5,356 nucleotides of DNA from Lactobacillaceae bacterium UBA5807 (lineage in GTDB: Bacteria; Bacillota; Bacilli; Lactobacillales; Lactobacillaceae): the NCBI GenBank assembly GCA_002418005.1, contig DIDF01000078.1:7684-13039 (forward strand), in the 5' to 3' direction. The position numbers were made by a program, and so were the translations under genes. Each line of letters begins with the position of its first letter. Within the stretch, counting starts at the first letter, position 1. The notes under the pieces were generated by a model that saw only the letters and a program-made list of their open reading frames with translations, did no database searches and was not told where the DNA came from. Shown here one piece after another: positions 4,500 through 5,356 of this stretch.

Positions 4500-5075
4500 T
4501 TACCAGAAATGCCACCAAGATTTTGAGGTATTTTTTTTAGCGTCTGTCGAGCCTTCTGACGGCTTTTGTCCCTTCAATGATGAATTAGCCGTTTTTTCTT
4601 CAAAGTCGCCATCCTGAACGTTTTGAGCACTGTCAGAGGGAGCCTGCAATGCTAACAGGCGTTTATTCTCTTCTTGGGTGTTGAGAAGGAGTTGTTGGTT
4701 CTGATCCATAAGCTTGTGCATCGAGGCAATTTCATCTGCTCGACGTTTTAGTTGTTCATCTTTGGTAGCCAATTGTTTTTTGAGTAATTCAATGGTTTCA
4801 TTCCTTGATTTAAGCAGTGATTCATTATCGTTAACTTTTCGATTACTTTTCGTTAAGTTATCGATATCTTTTCGACTAGTTTTTGATTTTACGTGAACCG
4901 GTCCTTTGAAATGCGCCTTTATAACACGCTCTCCAGCGGTATCGATAAGTAATCGATTACCTTGCTTTTTTGTATACTTAGATCGAAAAGCTTCCGTCAT
5001 GAACTTAGTAATGGCGGGTTTACTGACACCTAGCTGTTCAGCTAATTCTTTTACAGTTTTGTACTTGTTTGCCAT
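4500..5075 (-). CDS. HTH/coiled-coil plasmid protein (DUF536-like)
   Basis: 191 aa. The N-terminus has a helix-turn-helix (residues about 6-26, KTVKELAEQLGVSKPAITKF) and a probable wing (about 33-55). A long charged coiled coil runs from about 84 to 142 (NESLLKSRNETIELLKKQLA..., Q- and E-rich). A loose polar tail then ends in SWWHFW. This plan is common in small proteins encoded next to rep on lactobacillus plasmids and recalls KfrA, an autorepressor with a coiled coil linked to plasmid stability; the function here is inferred. The start is the ATG at 5075 because GAGAGGAG lies upstream with 8 nt spacing (5084-5091). The in-frame ATG at 5171 would run through the promoter region. The gene is convergent with rep and divergent from the vsr fragment. 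Three TATCGATA sites lie in and before it, candidates for self-binding. Confidence 0.78.
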   Translation of the reverse strand: MANKYKTVKELAEQLGVSKPAITKFMTEAFRSKYTKKQGNRLLIDTAGERVIKAHFKGPVHVKSKTSRKDIDNLTKSNRKVNDNESLLKSRNETIELLKKQLATKDEQLKRRADEIASMHKLMDQNQQLLLNTQEENKRLLALQAPSDSAQNVQDGDFEEKTANSSLKGQKPSEGSTDAKKNTSKSWWHFW

Positions 5076-5115
5076 AGCGAAAACTCCTCTCAATATTATC
5101 AACTTGTTATCGATA
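4859..5115. repeat. Cluster of TATCGATA palindromes
   Basis: The palindrome TATCGATA occurs at 4859-4866, 4940-4947 and 5108-5115, and a relative AATCGATT at 4951-4958. The 5108 copy widens to TTATCGATAA (5107-5116) and overlaps the candidate promoter of the HTH/coiled-coil gene; the others lie inside that gene. Three copies of an 8-mer within 260 bp are more than chance predicts in this composition. They could be operator or centromere-like sites. Confidence 0.4.
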
Positions 5116-5134
5116 ATTATATAATACCTATCAA
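5096..5134. promoter_or_regulatory. Divergent promoter region
   Basis: ATTATATAAT (5116-5125) is palindromic and offers TATAAT on both strands. For the plus strand, TTATCA (5096-5101) lies 18 nt upstream of TATAAT (5120-5125), aimed at the vsr fragment. For the minus strand, TTGATA (5134-5129) with GATAAC (5111-5106) at 17 nt is an option aimed at the HTH/coiled-coil gene; it overlaps TTATCGATAA. The exact boxes are uncertain. Confidence 0.4.
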
Positions 5135-5149
5135 TGGTGAGGTAATACT

Positions 5150-5317
5150 TTGAGGAGAAAGCTAGAGACAACTAAAAAGAAAAGTCAGGAAATGTCCCGC
5201 GTTCATTCTACTGGTGGAATTGATGAGCTCATTATTCGCAAGAGACTCTGGCATCGTGGAATCAGATATCGGATAAACTATAAAGATTTGCCTATGAGTT
5301 ACGAAAACAGGGTATGA
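5150..5317 (+). pseudogene. vsr: Very-short-patch repair endonuclease, 5' fragment
   Basis: Vsr nicks beside T:G mismatches left by deamination of 5-methylcytosine and is usually encoded with a cytosine methyltransferase. Here only the first 48 or so residues match: a basic lead, then MSRVHSTGGIDELIIRKRLW and HRGIRYRINYKDLP, following the family pattern MSxI...E...R..L...GxRYR...LPGKPDI. Right after LP the match stops where GKPDI (with a catalytic Asp) should be, and the frame ends at 5317. Intact Vsr is about 130-150 aa, so this is inactive. The likely start is TTG at 5150 with GGTGAGG (5136-5142) 7 nt before it; the ATG at 5192 falls at the conserved MS. The break leads directly into recombinase sequence. 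Confidence 0.7.
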
Positions 5318-5356
5318 CCTATAAAATGATTGAGCGAAAGACGGGGATTAGTAAAC
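5284..5356 (+). pseudogene. Serine recombinase C-terminal HTH, fragment
   Basis: In the frame starting at 5284 the sequence reads FAYELRKQGMTYKMIERKTG followed by ISK, running off the window. This is the pattern of the C-terminal helix-turn-helix of resolvase/invertase-type serine recombinases (AxxLxxxGxxxxxIxxxTGIS). The catalytic N-terminal domain is missing, because vsr sequence lies directly upstream and a stop (5281-5283) precedes the frame. It is a 3' remnant left by a deletion or recombination. Assignment rests on about 20 residues. Confidence 0.5.

Noticed and set aside
4501..4538. T8 tract just after rep as its terminator
   Set aside because: Only a 4-bp TACC/GGTA pair frames it, with a long unstable interior; it also codes lysines near the end of the convergent gene. 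No convincing rep terminator was found.
4538..4575. Hairpin AGCC/GGCT before TTTT as a plus-strand terminator
   Set aside because: The stem is four base pairs with a 7-nt loop, too weak to claim.
4714..5124. Plus-strand open frames across the coiled-coil gene
   Set aside because: Low-complexity, Ser/Leu-rich translations typical of the complement of a coiled-coil gene; no ribosome sites.
5076..5171. N-terminal extension of the coiled-coil protein (32 residues)
   Set aside because: It crosses AT-rich promoter-like DNA, and GAGAGGAG sits just before the ATG at 5075.

Overview
The window looks like part of a low-GC Gram-positive plasmid, most likely from a lactobacillus or a close relative. 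The evidence is AT-rich DNA with AGGAGG-type ribosome sites, a RepB/Rep_3 initiator gene, a DUF536-like HTH/coiled-coil gene beside it, and several cut-off mobile-element and gene fragments. Species cannot be read from the sequence.

Left part (1-2145). Positions 1-188 are the end of an insertion sequence with the first 35 codons of a minus-strand transposase. A long hairpin hides the transposase ribosome site and ends in a T run. Next is an unidentified open stretch without a start codon (136-387). Then comes an intact minus-strand FAD/NAD(P) disulfide-oxidoreductase-like gene (403-1737). It keeps both redox cysteines but lacks the usual C-terminal His/Glu pair. It has its own promoter with two 12-bp direct repeats. 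About 300 bp upstream of that promoter holds only inverted repeats.

Middle (2146-3543). An IS3-family, IS150-like element has a recognisable left end, orfA, an A7 slippery site and orfB with a full DDE triad. Its right end is missing: orfB stops before the usual C-terminal tail and no matching terminal repeat follows.

Right part (3544-5356). This is a replication module. Phased TACATT repeats, a 36-bp inverted repeat and an extended -10 promoter lead into a 258-aa Rep_3 initiator. A KfrA-like HTH/coiled-coil protein (191 aa) is encoded tail to tail with rep, with a 4-bp gap. Inside the 3' half of rep, on the opposite strand, lies a good promoter (TTGATA-16-TATTAT) followed about 200 nt later by a perfect 22-bp palindrome with a U6 tail. 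Together they could make an undescribed antisense RNA against rep, or the palindrome could end the convergent gene's transcript inside rep. The window closes with a vsr 5' fragment (very-short-patch repair endonuclease) that breaks off into the C-terminal HTH of a serine recombinase.

How it may work together: Rep starts theta replication from the AT-rich region before it. The convergent DNA-binding protein and the antisense transcription unit are candidates for control of copy number or maintenance, which is inference. The oxidoreductase is cargo lying between two different damaged insertion sequences.
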